Assembly (NCBI GenBank): GCA_003254925.1
Contig: QANZ01043003.1
Coordinates: 14,758 to 78,757, forward strand
Length of the DNA stretch: 64,000 nt
Direction of reading: 5' to 3'
Origin: Chamaecrista fasciculata
Lineage: Eukaryota; Streptophyta; Magnoliopsida; Fabales; Fabaceae
Positions 1 through 11,953 of this stretch are shown here, in pieces; within the stretch, counting starts at the first letter, position 1, and each line of letters starts with the position of its first letter. The notes under the pieces are model-generated. The model was not told the origin of the DNA. It ran no database searches and saw only the letters and a list, made by a program, of their open reading frames with translations. The translations under genes were made by a program, and so were the position numbers.

Positions 1-290
1 TCGACGAAGATTGAGAGAGCATTTTAACATAGTCCTCCGTCAAATTCACTAAATACATCCACAATATTAATATTTGTTGCAGTATGGTCCCATTTCACTC
101 CACTTTGCCACTTCAATATCCCAGTCATCATGCCACATCAGCATTAACGGAAAAAATTTAACGGAAATAACGATAGGACTAACGGTGAGAATTTTTCAAA
201 CTTATAGGACCAAATCTGAGACGAAAAAACTTATAGGACTGATCTGGGAACTCATGCAAACTTATAGGACCAATATTGCACTTTGGCCAA
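1..290. repeat. Arm of a palindromic MULE-like element cut by the window edge
   Basis: Between about 195 and 275 the phrase AAACTTATAGGAC recurs three times about 35-38 bases apart, and the stretch ends in CACTTTGGCC. This is the arm architecture of the complete palindromic elements found elsewhere in the window (phrases built around GGTCC, ends GGCC/GGTC). Only one end can be seen, because the rest lies left of base 1 or has decayed. Family assignment is inference. Confidence 0.4.
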
Positions 291-924
291 AAATAAAAAA
301 TAAAAAATAAAATGGGCAATAAATAGGCGCCACGATAGTGAAATTGAATCACGATTCACGCGCTATTTCCATTCTCCTGGTAGTTTTTTCGCTCTTCTGA
401 TAAAGCTGATCATCGAGGGAGATTCAAAATGTTTGAATCTACAAACAAAGAGATGAAGAAATAGTCGACGTCGTGCTTTCTAGTTTATACAAAAGCAGAG
501 TGTCGTACGGTACACGCCACAATGCTTATATAGTCCGCCTTCCTCATTTCCTGCTTCTCATCGCGGTGCATACTTCTTGCATTTTCCAAGATTTCCTATC
601 CGAGATACACAGTCAACAGAGTAATCCTCTATCTTCTTTACTATATCCATTTTCTTTCCGCTTTCGTGATAATCGATTCGCCTTCCTGAACAAATTTAGT
701 GAAAAATCTTGCCTCTAGGTCTCCGTTGAATCATACTAGTTCGTCAACTGGTTTTAATGTGTATATATACTATATGTTTGTGTACATTGTTTGAGATAGT
801 TTGGTTAAATTTTGGGTGGCTTGAACCGATTAATGCGCATCCTACAGAGGATTCCTTTCCATATACGATTTATTTCTAACAAATGCTATATTGTCTCAAC
901 CGAATGTATAGGAATTTGAAAGGA

Positions 925-3900
925 ATGGCTAAAATCCCCATCCTACTGTTGGGGCTTTGGCTGCTGGGTAGCTGGGCAGTGGTGTCAGAAGCAAAATACA
1001 TAAAGTTGAAAGGGAGGGAAGAAGAGTCAACAGATCCAAAATACATGAAGTACAAAGACCCAAAACAGCCGATTGAAGCTCGTGTGGAGGATCTTGTGAG
1101 CCGAATGACCCTTGAGGAGAAGGTTGGTCAAATGTTGCAGACTGAGCGCAAGGTTGCGACTCCTCAATCGGTCAACAAGTATTTCATTGGTGAATACCAC
1201 GCGATTCCCTAACAGACATATATATGTGCAAATAGTATTGTGCAACAATAATGAATAATGTTTTGTTTTCTTTGATTCTGTGTAGGGAGTCTAATGAGTG
1301 GGGGAGGGAGTATTCCTGTCCCACAGGCTTCTGCGGAAACTTGGATTCACATGGTGAACAGTTTCCAAAAGGGTGCTTTATCAACTCGGCTTGGTATACC
1401 GATGATTTATGGAATTGATGCTGTTCATGGCCATAACATTGTTTACAAGGCAACCATCTTTCCCCACAACATTGGACTCGGAGCTACCAGGCAATATACC
1501 TTAATATAATAATATTAGTAATCTTCCTTCATTGGTGCTTCTGAAAATTTTATTAATCCTCTTTCAAAGGGGAAAATATTGTATATCTAATGTTATAAAA
1601 TTGAAAAGCAACGCAAATTCACAAGCAGAGCCTTGTTTAAAAACTCATATTTGTTATTATCAGTGAGTTATTAACATGAAATTAACAACTACCCAGATGC
1701 TTGCAAGGAACTTTCTGTTCTCCAAACACTGGATTCCTTTTATAGAGCATATAAATAAATAATGCTACAATTAATGTATTTTGATGGTTTAGGGACCCAG
1801 AACTTGTGAAGCGAATTGGAGTTGCCACTGCCCTTGAAGTTCGAGCTACTGGGATTCAATATGCTTTTGCTCCCTGTATAGCAGTAAGTGACAAAAATGA
1901 AGGTCTTGTCCTCAAAAGTTATACATAATGATTAATGAGTTTTCATATGTGACTTTTACTGAATACAGGTCTGTAGAGATCCAAGATGGGGTCGGTGTTA
2001 TGAGAGCTACAGTGAAGATCCTAAAATAGTAGAAGAGATGACTGAAATTATATTAGGACTGCAGGGGGATATTCCTAATAACTCACCCAAGGGTGTTCCT
2101 TATGTTGCTGGAAAGTAAGAATTCTTAGAATGAGGCGTCTAACTTTAATTTGAATAATAGTTTTTCCCTGCATTTACTAGTGATCAGTAGTTTTTAAATG
2201 AGAGATTTGAAATGATTGTTTATTTTGGGCTACAAAGTACTGTAAATCTGTTCTTTTTCATGTCAAATCGTGGAGCTGCGTTTGGGTCAGTTAGTATTTA
2301 GTTTTCTAAATATGATTGTCTTTATTTGCACAGTAACAAGGTTTTAGCTTGCGCGAAGCACTTTGTGGGTGATGGTGGAACATCTTTTGGAATTGACGAG
2401 GGAAACACAATCATAAATAGAGATGAATTGATGAGAATTCACATGCCAGCCTACCCTATCTCCATTAGTAAGGGCGTGGGAACAGTCATGATCTCATACT
2501 CAAGTTGGAATGGGGTAAAAATGCACACTAATCGCGAACTCATTACTGGCTACCTTAAGGGTACCCTCGGCTTCAAGGTATAATTTATTTTATCATCAAT
2601 TTTAGCACTTAATTTCCCCTTGAATACCTACATCAAGATACCATACCATCAAAACCTTGAATACCTACATCAAGATAATGGAGAATAATCTTATTTCCCC
2701 ATATTTGTGGCTAATATTAGGGTATTGTTATCTCGGACTTTGAGGGTCTAGATAGGATCACCTACCCATTTCGCAAAAATTACACTCATTCTGTTGAAGC
2801 CGGAGTTAACGCTGGTATTGACATGGTAGGTTACGTGTTACTCATGATAATCCATTATGCCTTTATAAATTTCATCGATTGATTAAGCATTTTGTACTAA
2901 TGCAAAATTTTCTTGTAATGTAGTTCATGGTCCCACTTAACTATACGATATTCATAGATGATGTGATCAGACTGGTGAAAAACAAAAGAATTCCTATGAC
3001 TCGAATTGACGATGCAGTGAGAAGAATATTGTGGGTTAAGTTCATGATGGGTCTTTTTGAGAATCCTTTGGCTGATTATAGCTTTGTCAAATATTTGGGA
3101 AATCAGGTTAGATAATTTTCTTTTTCTTTTTCTTTTTTTCTCTTTTTATTTTCATATACTCCAAAGGTCTCACAATTACATGGAAGGATCACCTTGTCTC
3201 TTCTATATCGTCATAACCTGAACAGGAGCATAGAGAATTAGCAAGGGAGGCTGTAAGGAAATCATTGGTCCTACTAAAAAACAGTGAATCTCTGCTTCCT
3301 CTTCCCAAAAGAGCCTCAAAAATACTTGTAGCCGGAAGCCATGCTAATAATCTTGGATATCAATGTGGTGGGTGGACCATTGAGTGGCTAGGAGTCAATG
3401 GCAACGATCTTCTTAAAGGTGAAATTGACTTTATACTTTCAAACATGTTTCTTTCATTTCAATACAATTCTGTTTACTAACTTGACGAAGTGAATATCAA
3501 TCAGGAACCACCATTCTCACCGCTATCAAGAACACAGTTGATCCGGAAACTGAAGTGATATACAAAGAGAATCCTGATATAGAGTATCTCAAGTCAAATT
3601 CCAATGAATTCTCCTATGCCATAGTTGTAGTAGGAGAGCATCCTTATGCTGAATGGCATGGAGATAATTTGAACTTGACAATCCCCTACCCTGGCCCAGA
3701 GACCATCACAAATGTTTGTGGAGTTATAAAATGTGTGGTTGTTGTCATCTCTGGTCGTCCTGTAGTTATTGAACCATACATTGCTTCAATAGATGCTCTT
3801 GTAGCAGCTTGGCTTCCAGGAAGTGAAGGCCAAGGTGTGGCCGATGTCTTATTTGGTGACTCTGGTTTCACAGGAAAGCTTCCACGAACTTGGTTTAGAA

Positions 3901-4013
3901 ATGTTCGTCAATTGCCTATGAATGTTGGAGATCCTCACTATGATCCCTTATTCCCTTTTGGCTTTGGTCTTTCTACCTATCCTACTAATATGAAGGCCAC
4001 TTATTCCGCATAG
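925..4013 (+). CDS. GH3 beta-glucosidase / beta-D-glucan exohydrolase, 9 exons
   Basis: Secreted glycoside hydrolase family 3 enzyme that removes glucose from the ends of wall beta-glucans or beta-glucosides. Exons: 925-1189, 1286-1490, 1793-1883, 1969-2114, 2334-2577, 2721-2825, 2924-3106, 3226-3418, 3505-4013; joined they give 646 residues without a stop, the family's usual size plus a short N-terminal insert. Residues 1-25 from the chosen ATG ([10 protein letters not shown]...) form a signal peptide; an in-frame ATG at 883 would add 14 residues and hide it. The nucleophile motif VISDFEGLD puts Asp323 in the active site, and GEHPYAE puts the likely acid/base at Glu527 (by analogy with barley ExoI Asp285/Glu491). 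KHFVGDGGT and the C-terminal PLFPFGFGL are also kept. Intron 2 (1491-1792) starts with GC instead of GT. The family is certain; the exact substrate is not. Confidence 0.95.
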
Positions 4014-5009
4014 TTGGTGATTATTTAGCATCCATTTCATTTATCGTTTCAGATGAATGGACAACAACAGCTTACACTTAGAGTGTAAAGTGTACAAATC
4101 TCAACCATTTATGAATATATACCAACATTTCAAAACCATCTCTTACAAGGTGAAGACCGATGCCTAGCTCCAAAACCTCAAGCAAAAGTATCTGTGGACG
4201 TTGACCTATACATCTCAATATTAGCAATAAAATACGTCAAAGGATGCCTTGTCATATTTTCTTTTATATCTCTAGTCAATTGTATTACTTCTCTTATTTG
4301 TTCCATCATTCATTTCGATACTTCTGATATATAAGGATGCTATTGCTAATGTTGTGATATTATGTATATCTGGGGAAAGAATACTTCTGATATATAAGGA
4401 TGCTAATGTTGTAATAGTAAAGAAATTAAATTGTTCATTCAATTCTTATAGTTTCACTTATTTTTTTAATTTGATTCTTGCGATTTAAGAATATGTAATT
4501 TGATTTTTTTTTCTTTATAATTTCAGAAATTAATCTATACTGTAGTCTGTAGAGACCACGAAATAATTTAATAAAAAATAAAGTCTAATGAGGAAAAAAA
4601 TGGAAGAAATGATAATGTTGAGGAAAGACAGAAAGAAAGAAAATGAAGAGAGATGACAATATGAATTTCAATTTTCAAATGTTGTTAGTATTTTTTTGGG
4701 TATTCTAGTGTAAGTACTCAAGATTAAGTATTAAGGAGATGATAGTAAATGAGTGAAAATTGCAATACTAAAAATGCAGAATAGTATTAGACAAAGACGC
4801 TCAGTCATAATACACTATCACACTTACAATTCTTCACTAATGGATCTCACTATAATTAACCTATATGATAATTCTTTTGCCACACTGAAGATTTCCTCTC
4901 ATATAATATGCAGTGACGCCCCATTTGCTCTAAATTTCATTAATTTTAAAGTAAAAATGTAGCAAGAAGGTAAACAAAGCATGAATAGTTTAGAGCAAAG
5001 AAAGAAAGG
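4014..5009. other. Intergenic, AT-rich, with a short tandem duplication
   Basis: No gene is seen. A block of about 60 bases containing TTCTGATATATAAGGATGCT occurs at about 4320 and again at about 4383. The remainder is AT-rich DNA holding the 3' ends of two convergent genes. Confidence 0.6.
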
Positions 5010-5825
5010 TTATATAAGGTGGTGATAGAGAAAGTTGATGAAATGTTGCATATGGGGCTTCTGCAAACGAGCCAATAGAAACAAAGAGTGATCTTGTTCC
5101 CCAAGCGGGGTGGGCATGATGAAAGATCCAGCTGGACCAGTATACACAGCCTTTCCCCATCCAAAATCAGCTTCATTGACTGCCATACTCAGATTTGGAT
5201 TACCAACAAACGTAGCCTCCAAGCTTCCTTCTCGCTGAAACCTTATCCTCAGCGACTCCACATTCTCTTCCCTCTCTATCAAATCAAGCTCCGACCTCAA
5301 GTATTCATCTCTCAACACTTGAATACTTTCTCTTATCTTCTCAGCCCCATACCTCACTGTGTTCCTTACAATGTCGACGCAGAGGGAGCCGCAAGAGAAG
5401 GTAGTGAGCTGAAGAAGGAGTAAGGGAATGTGGTGAATGGGTTTGGTGTAATCAGGGTTGGGAACAAGCTCTTGGATGTTGTGTTTGGGACTGAAATCGT
5501 GGTAATCATGGATTGATTTGGAAGATTGGGCATGGAGGAGAGTGACGCCCATTGAATTGCAATCTAGTTCCAAACGGCCACGGTGGATCCAACGCAATCG
5601 GCCGGCCACTGGGTAGAAAGGGACCAAGATTTTGGCAAGCGAGTTTTTGAGTGTGTCAAGAGGACATTGGTGTGGGTGTGGGTGTGGGTGTGGCCGCTTA
5701 TAAACGTAGATGGCGGGAACATGAGTCCAATCGTTGATTTGGTCACTCCCCGATAACCACAAACAACAAGTTGGAGTTGCCTCACTTGGGATCACTGTGT
5801 GAGAGGATGTGATCGTCACCACCAT
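5010..5825 (-). pseudogene. BAHD acyltransferase (spermidine/hydroxycinnamoyl type), internally deleted
   Basis: One open frame of 271 residues from ATG at 5825. Its N-terminal part (MVVTITSSHTVIPSEATPT, then LVPFYPVAGRL and LELDCN) and C-terminal part (DFGWGK, then GPAGSFIMPTP) are those of intronless spermidine hydroxycinnamoyl transferase-like BAHD enzymes, which transfer an acyl group from CoA. The family is normally about 430-450 residues long. Here TTFSCGSLCV joins directly to DIVRNTVRYGAEKIRES, so about 170 central residues are gone, among them the catalytic HxxxD. The reading frame survives across the junction (about 5370-5395). A His-Pro repeat is coded by a GTGGGT microsatellite near 5675. 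Without HxxxD it should be inactive, so I call it a pseudogene; a stable truncated protein is not excluded. Confidence 0.85.
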
Positions 5826-6286
5826 TTTCACTTCAATTCTTTCAATGATGATGAGAAGAACCAGAAATCAGTCAACTCTTGAATCAACAATTGATTACTT
5901 AGTACCTTATGAAGATGGAGGGTTAGTTTTGAAGGGTGTACTTGATTGATGAATAATGCTATTTAAAAGGGGAAACTACTTGTTACAAATATATTATATA
6001 TACACAGTCACTACAATAGCATTCATCAGACCATTCTTGCAGGATTCACGAGTAGCAAAGATAGAGATTAAAGATAATCTGCCGCTCACCTGTATGCGTC
6101 CTTTCCGTCCAATTGTGTTGCTGGCGTCTTCTGATATCTTTGTATATCAAGTGCAATAGGCCTATGCTTCGATCTCTTTCTTTACGGATGCTGGTTTCCC
6201 TGTTGTTTCGGTTGCCCGCATACATGACCTTGGTATTTGGGGGTCTTTACGGATGGAGAGGTTGCAACTTGTAAGGAAAGCACTAA
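5826..6286. other. Intergenic, upstream of the BAHD copy
   Basis: This stretch holds the presumed promoter of the BAHD remnant. No other feature is seen. Confidence 0.4.
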
Positions 6287-6709
6287 GGCTATGTTTGGGA
6301 GTTTTAGTGAAGTTGGAAAAGAGAGGACATTAATGGACACTAATAGGGTGGAGAGGAGAGGATATTAATGGACTAAGTAGATATGTTGTTTGGGAGTTTT
6401 TAATGAGAAAAGGAATGGACACTTGTTAATCTTGTTTGGAAGTTATTAGTAATGGAATGTAATGGAGTGGACACATGTTATTTTTGGTTAGTATAAGGAT
6501 ATAATTGTCATTAAAAAATTATAAAACTGTCAACTCCTTCCTTGGCACCCCAATTTGGGGTGCCAACAAAAATTGAATTTTGGGGTGCCAAATGTCCCTC
6601 CTTATCCACTCCACTCCCCCCTAAAAAAACTGTCAAACATAACTTTTTATACCTTTTGTCCCTTCCTGTCCTCTCCATTCCCCCCTTGACACCCCATCCA
6701 AACATACCC
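6287..6709. mobile_element. Tourist-like (PIF/Harbinger) MITE
   Basis: The ends are inverted: GGCTATGTTTGG at the left and CCAAACATACCC at the right. The flanks on both sides are TAA (6284-6286 and 6710-6712), the 3-bp target duplication typical of PIF/Harbinger elements. The 423-bp interior has no open frame and holds its own small inverted repeat around GGCACCCCAATTTGGGGTGCC (about 6543). It is non-autonomous. Confidence 0.72.
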
Positions 6710-6734
6710 TAAGGAGTAGATAAGGACAAATAAT

Positions 6735-7983
6735 GAGTAAAATAACTTTCCGGTCCCTAATTTATGCACTCGCTGACAGATAGGTCCCTAAATTTTATGC
6801 ATTGCACTAGCCGGTCCCCGAAATTAGCAAACGCCTAACTAATTGGTCCCTCCGTCATATTGTCGTTACAAAAAAGCTGACGTGGCCATAACGGACACTG
6901 ATGTGTCCCGTTATGCGCTGACGTGTCCCGTTATGGCCACGTCAGCACCCGTTATGTTTTTTTTTTTTAAAAAAAAAAGAACTGTCACGTCATAAAATAG
7001 TGACACGTCAGCACCCGTTATATTCTCAATTCCCCCTCTTTTTCATCATTTTCATTCATTTTAGTCCCAAATCCTCAAAATAAAATTATAAAGTGTTCCA
7101 AAATTTTTCCAAACATTCTAATTTAGTCCTTAAAAATATTTAAAACCCTAAACTCTAAAACCCCAAACCCTAAAACCCCAAAATCTAAAACTTCAAACCC
7201 TAAACTCTAAAAAAAAGTCTGAGTTGAACAATTAGGCCCTTGACCCATCTTTATTTATATTATTCTCAATTCCCCCTCTTTTTTCTCATCTTCATTCATT
7301 TTAGTCCCAAATTTCAAAATAAAATTGTAAAGTGTCCCAAAACTCTTCCAAACATTTCAATTTAGTCCTTAAAAAATATTAAAACCCTAAACCTTAAACT
7401 CTAAAACTTTTTTTAATCTTCATCTTCATTCAATTTAGAATGGGATGTGGTGTTTGTGGTGGTGGACGTGGGTGTCGGTGGCTTCCTCTTGTTCTGCTCG
7501 ATTAAATTTGAATTTGGTGATGGTTGGGTAATTTGAATTGGTGGTTTGGGTGAGTGGGTTCAATGGTTAGGGTGGGTATGGCTAAGTGGCTAGGGTGTGT
7601 AGGTTGGGTCAATGTGAGTTTGGGCTAGGTTGGTGAAGGTTAAGTGGCTGGATCAATTAAGGGACCGCAAAGTACACTGGCCAAAACGCAGGGACCGGAA
7701 AATACACTACAACAATGCTGATGTGTCTCTATTTATCTATGTGGCACAATTTTTTTTTCAACATAACGGGATCTGACGTGGCGATAACGGGACACGTCAG
7801 CACATAACGGGACACATCAGCGTCCGTTATGGCCACGTCAGCATCTTTGTAACGCCAATATGACGGAGGGACCAATTAGTTAGGCGTTTGCAAAATTCGG
7901 GGACCGGCTAGTACAATGGGTAAAATTCAAAGACATATCTGTCAGCGAGTGCATAAATCAGGGACCGGAAAGTTATTTTACTC
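6735..7983. mobile_element. Foldback Mutator-like element with long terminal inverted repeats
   Basis: The first about 225 bases (from GAGTAAAATAACTTTCCGG) are an inverted copy, roughly 90% alike by eye, of the last about 245 bases. The ten bases GACAAATAAT stand on both sides (6725-6734 and 7984-7993) as a perfect target-site duplication, matching the 8-11 bp of Mutator-like elements. No transposase frame is present, so it is non-autonomous. The arms are made of phrases with CCGGTCCCT/GGTCCCTCC and of smaller palindromes around CGTTATGGCCACGTCAGC. Perfect flanks and well-kept arms argue for a fairly recent insertion. It begins 25 bp after the Tourist-like MITE. Confidence 0.85.
7018..7405. 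repeat. Diverged direct duplication inside the foldback element
   Basis: About 130 bases starting TATTCTCAATTCCCCCTCTT at 7020 recur from 7260 with scattered differences. The first copy is followed by a run of CCCTAAA-like units (about 7140-7210), which resembles plant telomere repeats but is irregular. The interior therefore grew by duplication before or after transposition. Confidence 0.7.
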
Positions 7984-7993
7984 GACAAATAAT

Positions 7994-9315
7994 TATCTTC
8001 TCATTTGTCAAACCAGCAACTTTTGGGACCAAAGTAGTATTGTTAAAGACCCCCAAATACCAAGGTCACTGCCATTTCGCCACTGGTTGGTGGTAGATGA
8101 CAGAAAGACCAACAAGTTTAGAGAAATGGGGAAGAAGACAAATTAAGAAATGCTGCGTTTGAGTGTTTCGAAGTGGAAAAAGAAAGTAGAAAAAACGACC
8201 TTGTTTCAAAGGCTTTGGAGACACGTGAAAAGCTAAGACGTACTATTGGCTAATGCAATAAGCCTCAATTACATAGGATCTTCTTCCGGTTTTTAGTTGA
8301 TTGTTTCTCTTGTACACAATCCTCAAGTACACGTATTAGTCTATATATATGTAGTTTATGCTTGTATATTTAGTTCAAGAGTTGACTGATTGTTTCTCTT
8401 GTACACAATCTTCCGGTTTTTAGATGTAGTTTATGCTTGTATATTAGAGCCGTATGTCTATATATATGTATTTGCGCCCAAGTTAATTGGGTTGGAAACC
8501 AACCATGCTTAGCATCATTTGGTATATTTATACATCATATATATATATATGTTTCATTTTCATGACCAATTTAAATGATCCTGCAAATAGAAAGTGAAGG
8601 GCTCTCTAGTCAAATGATTAATGGTGGATGAAAGTGAATAGTATAGTGGTATCAGCATTAAGTGGTGGGTCTGAGAAGGAACCAATAACAACATGACATA
8701 ATACACACACCACTTCTCGTGGCCTTGCTATGGTGTGTGCCACTTTGAGACACACAATCAACTATTCTTATCCTTTTATCAATTCCTAATTTCCTATATT
8801 AGTTGATTGAAAGTTACAAGGCGATATTCGAAACTCAAACACCAAAACAATCCTCTTTTAAAATCATAGAGAAATAAAATTGGTCAAATTATAAAGAAGT
8901 AAAAATAAATAAAAGGCCGAACACTTCAATTAGTTCCTAAAATTTGTGGGTAGTTGCAATTTGGTCCATTTTTTTTTTCTTTTTAAGTCTCAAGTTGACA
9001 TGCGTACTCTGTAATTTTTTCTTTTTTCAGATCGCATGAAATTACTGTGCGTATTTGAATTACTTTGCTAGTTTGCCGCATGGCATTATGGACATGAAGA
9101 GTTACACACACTAATATTATACTATTTAACCCACAAAAAAAAATGGTTACACACACTGAAGGTCATGATAGAGAGGTAACTGAGATTGAAATCACATGGG
9201 AATATTTTCCTCTTATTCACACACAAAAGGGCTCGTCTTACTACAGTATACACAGTAGTATAATTCGTCCTAAAAACTTTCTGCAAGGCTAGCATAAGTA
9301 TATTCTGAACATCTA
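7994..9315. other. Intergenic with a local duplication
   Basis: No gene is supported. Between 8285 and 8475 the segments GATTGTTTCTCTTGTACACAATC and ATGTAGTTTATGCTTGTATAT each occur twice in a partly shuffled tandem duplication of about 100 bp. Confidence 0.55.
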
Positions 9316-10668
9316 CTATATCGCATCTTTGACCTTCTCATCAACTAAATGATCACCATTTTCCGCTTCTTTTATCTGACTTTCTATGTCTGCCTTCGTC
9401 TGGAGGAGTGCTTCTATTTTGCTGTTAATTTTTTCTAGCTTTTGCTTTAGCTTGCTAACATCCTTGGTCTTCTCTTTCTCACCTACTTTTCTCTTCTTCC
9501 CTCCTTTGTCCTTGTCTTCTTTCTTCTTCTTCTTGTCTTTAACTTCTTTCTTATCTTCATCTCCATCTTCCTCCTCCTCTTCTTCACCTTCCTTCACAAT
9601 TTCTTCTACTTCAATCTCCCTAGAAGCATATCCACCCTTATCTTCAGGCTTCTTCTCCTTCTTTATTATTTTCTTGCCCTCTTTCTCCTCTTCATGCCCC
9701 TTCTCTTTTTTCTTCTTGTCCTTGTCCTTCTTTTCATCACCTTCATCAATTTTTTCTTTGTCCTTCTTTTCCTTTTCTTTCTTATCTTTTTTCTTTTTAT
9801 CCTTCTTCCCTTCATCTTCTTTTTCCCCCTCCTTCTCCGTCTTCTTGTCCTTGTCCTTCTTCTTTTCATCCTCACCTTCATCAATTTTTTCTTTGTCCTT
9901 CTCTAGTTCCACTTTTTCATCCTTGTCCTTCTTTTCCTTTTCTTTCTTATCCTTTTTCTTTTTATCCTTCTTCCCTTCATCTTCTTTTCCCCCCTCCTTC
10001 TCCATATCTATTTCTTCATCATCTTTCTTTTCCAACCCATTTTTCTTCTCCTTCTCCTTATCTTTATCCTTCTTTTTCTTCTTGTCCTCGCCATCACTGG
10101 CTTTTCCCTTCTTACTCTTTGTGTCTATCTCTTCGTCTTTTTCCTTCTTTTCTTTCTTGTTCTTCTTCTCTTCACCAGCCTCATCATCATCTTCTAAACC
10201 CTTATCCTTCTGTATATCAATTTCTTCATCCTTTTCCTTCTTTTCTTTTTTCTTCTTCTCTTCATCATCCTCATTTTCCTTCTTTTCTTTTTTCTTCTTC
10301 TCCTTATTCTTCTTATGTTCCCGATTCTCATCATCTTCTTTAAGCTTGTCCTTCCCTGTATCAATTTCTTCAATCTTCTCCTTCTTGTCTTTCTTGTCCT
10401 CTTTTTTCTCCTTCTCCTTCTTAGACTTGTCCTTCTTTTTCTTCTTGTCTTCAGCATCCCCCTCTTCATCTTCCTCCTCCTTATCTTTTTTCTTTTTCTT
10501 CAATTTCTCTTCATCCTTATGTTTGTTCTCCTCCTCAGATATCAGATTCTTTTTCTCTATAGATTTGTTCTTCAGCTCAAGTTCTATCTTAGTCTTTTCT
10601 TCCTTCATATCACCTGGGTTTTCATCCTCGGTCTTGACTTTAACAGAAATTGTAGTTTTGTCTTCCAT
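9316..10668 (-). CDS. Lys/Glu-rich, disordered protein with C-terminal coiled coil
   Basis: 450 residues from MEDKTTISVKVKTEDE at 10668. An upstream non-ATG extension is excluded because an intron acceptor lies at 10728. A 5' intron (10729-11808, GT-AG on the minus strand) separates this coding exon from a leader exon at about 11809-11925. Residues from about 50 to 390 are nearly all Lys, Glu and Asp and should be disordered. A block of about 50 residues (KEDEGKKDKKKKDKKEKEKK...) is repeated in tandem. The last 60 residues (SKLKQKLEKINSKIEALL...) have a heptad pattern fit for a coiled coil. I do not recognise a family with known function; charged proteins of this kind are often nuclear, but that is inference. 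The opposite strand stays open for 435 Ser/Phe-rich codons only because of this composition. Confidence 0.75.
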   Translation of the reverse strand: MEDKTTISVKVKTEDENPGDMKEEKTKIELELKNKSIEKKNLISEEENKHKDEEKLKKKKKDKEEEDEEGDAEDKKKKKDKSKKEKEKKEDKKDKKEKIEEIDTGKDKLKEDDENREHKKNKEKKKKEKKENEDDEEKKKKEKKEKDEEIDIQKDKGLEDDDEAGEEKKNKKEKKEKDEEIDTKSKKGKASDGEDKKKKKDKDKEKEKKNGLEKKDDEEIDMEKEGGKEDEGKKDKKKKDKKEKEKKDKDEKVELEKDKEKIDEGEDEKKKDKDKKTEKEGEKEDEGKKDKKKKDKKEKEKKDKEKIDEGDEKKDKDKKKKEKGHEEEKEGKKIIKKEKKPEDKGGYASREIEVEEIVKEGEEEEEEDGDEDKKEVKDKKKKKEDKDKGGKKRKVGEKEKTKDVSKLKQKLEKINSKIEALLQTKADIESQIKEAENGDHLVDEKVKDAI

Positions 10669-11953
10669 CTCAAGATTATCTATAGAGCGTTGATGTAAAA
10701 GCCTTTTTGGTTGAAACTGGAAGATCTCTGAAACAAACACATGACCACATGAGCCAAGAAAGAAGCAAAAGCCTTAATTTACATGAAACAAACTCAAAGC
10801 AATTACTAACAGCAACATAGTAAATCAACGCTACAACCTAAGTCCATCAAGGATAAAGTTATTGCACATTTCTCGAAAAAACAACTGAATAAGTAACTCG
10901 GGCAGGCAAATGTTAATCAACCATTCCAACTTCTTACAGTAATGTTTAAAAAGGCTAATAAGAAGATACTGTAGAATCATTAACCAAACCATCTTGGTCC
11001 CATTTGCATTGTTAAGGTTAAAGATTTTGGTTAGACAGATAAAAAATAAGAGAGGAAATGGATTATATCTCTGGCTGGTATTTGACGTTTGTTTGTATTC
11101 TTCAAACAATAATCACAGCGGATACAAAGTTATAGATTTTGTATGCAAGCGTAATCAATTGACCTTATTCCTCCTGAGAGCTAATAATTGAATTGCCTCT
11201 TCACTGTGAAGACTATATATTTAGACTAGAGGAAGCTCAAAAGAAATCTAGAATTCATTTTTTCTTAGGGGCTGATGAGGTCACTTAACTCTACATATGT
11301 TTACCGGGTAGAAAGTTTAAAGTAATCCCAGACCAGAAACATGACAAGAAAATCACATGACCAAAACAGTTTTCGATCACAAACTAGCTAGAACTTTATA
11401 ACAACTCAGTATGACAATTTTAAAGACCAAAATAAGCAAAGGGAAAAGTAAAATACTTGGTGCCGAGTTGAGAGACGGCAAATCAACCATATTGTGGATT
11501 GAGAATTGAGAACAATCTTGTGGGTAATATTGGGGAAAACTAGGACAATTAAGAAGCCTCGTTGACATAAAAGACATTCGAAAAGGGCTATACTGGATAG
11601 AGTTAAGTGATAACTTAATCAGAGAGAAACCTATTTTTCTCCCCTATTCTCCAAGTGATTGAATTCAATTTCAGACATACGAAACAGACACAGATCCAAT
11701 TAAATGAAAACGCAATCAGACAATCAAAATTCTGATCAACCAAACAATTTTCACCACAATTATCTACAAATCGAAAACAAAATTTCGAGGAAAAATTTGA
11801 AGAAGTACCTGTTGTTTGCGAGAGAGGCTGAATAATTGGATCTGAAGAAATCAGGAGCAGTTGCTGCAGCAGTAGATAAAGTACAGAAAAACTTGAGAAT
11901 CTCGAAGGTTTCAGAAAGACAGAAACGGTGGGATTGATAACTCTGGTTTTCGG

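Noticed and set aside
7140-7210. CCCTAAA-like units as an interstitial telomere
   Set aside because: Units are irregular (CCCTAAAA, CCCAAAAT) and belong to the interior of the foldback element, which repeats part of them at about 7380.
9386-10693. 435-codon open frame rich in Ser and Phe opposite the Lys/Glu-rich gene
   Set aside because: AAG/GAA-rich codons have no stop when read in reverse, so the frame is a compositional shadow; no start context, domain or conserved pattern.
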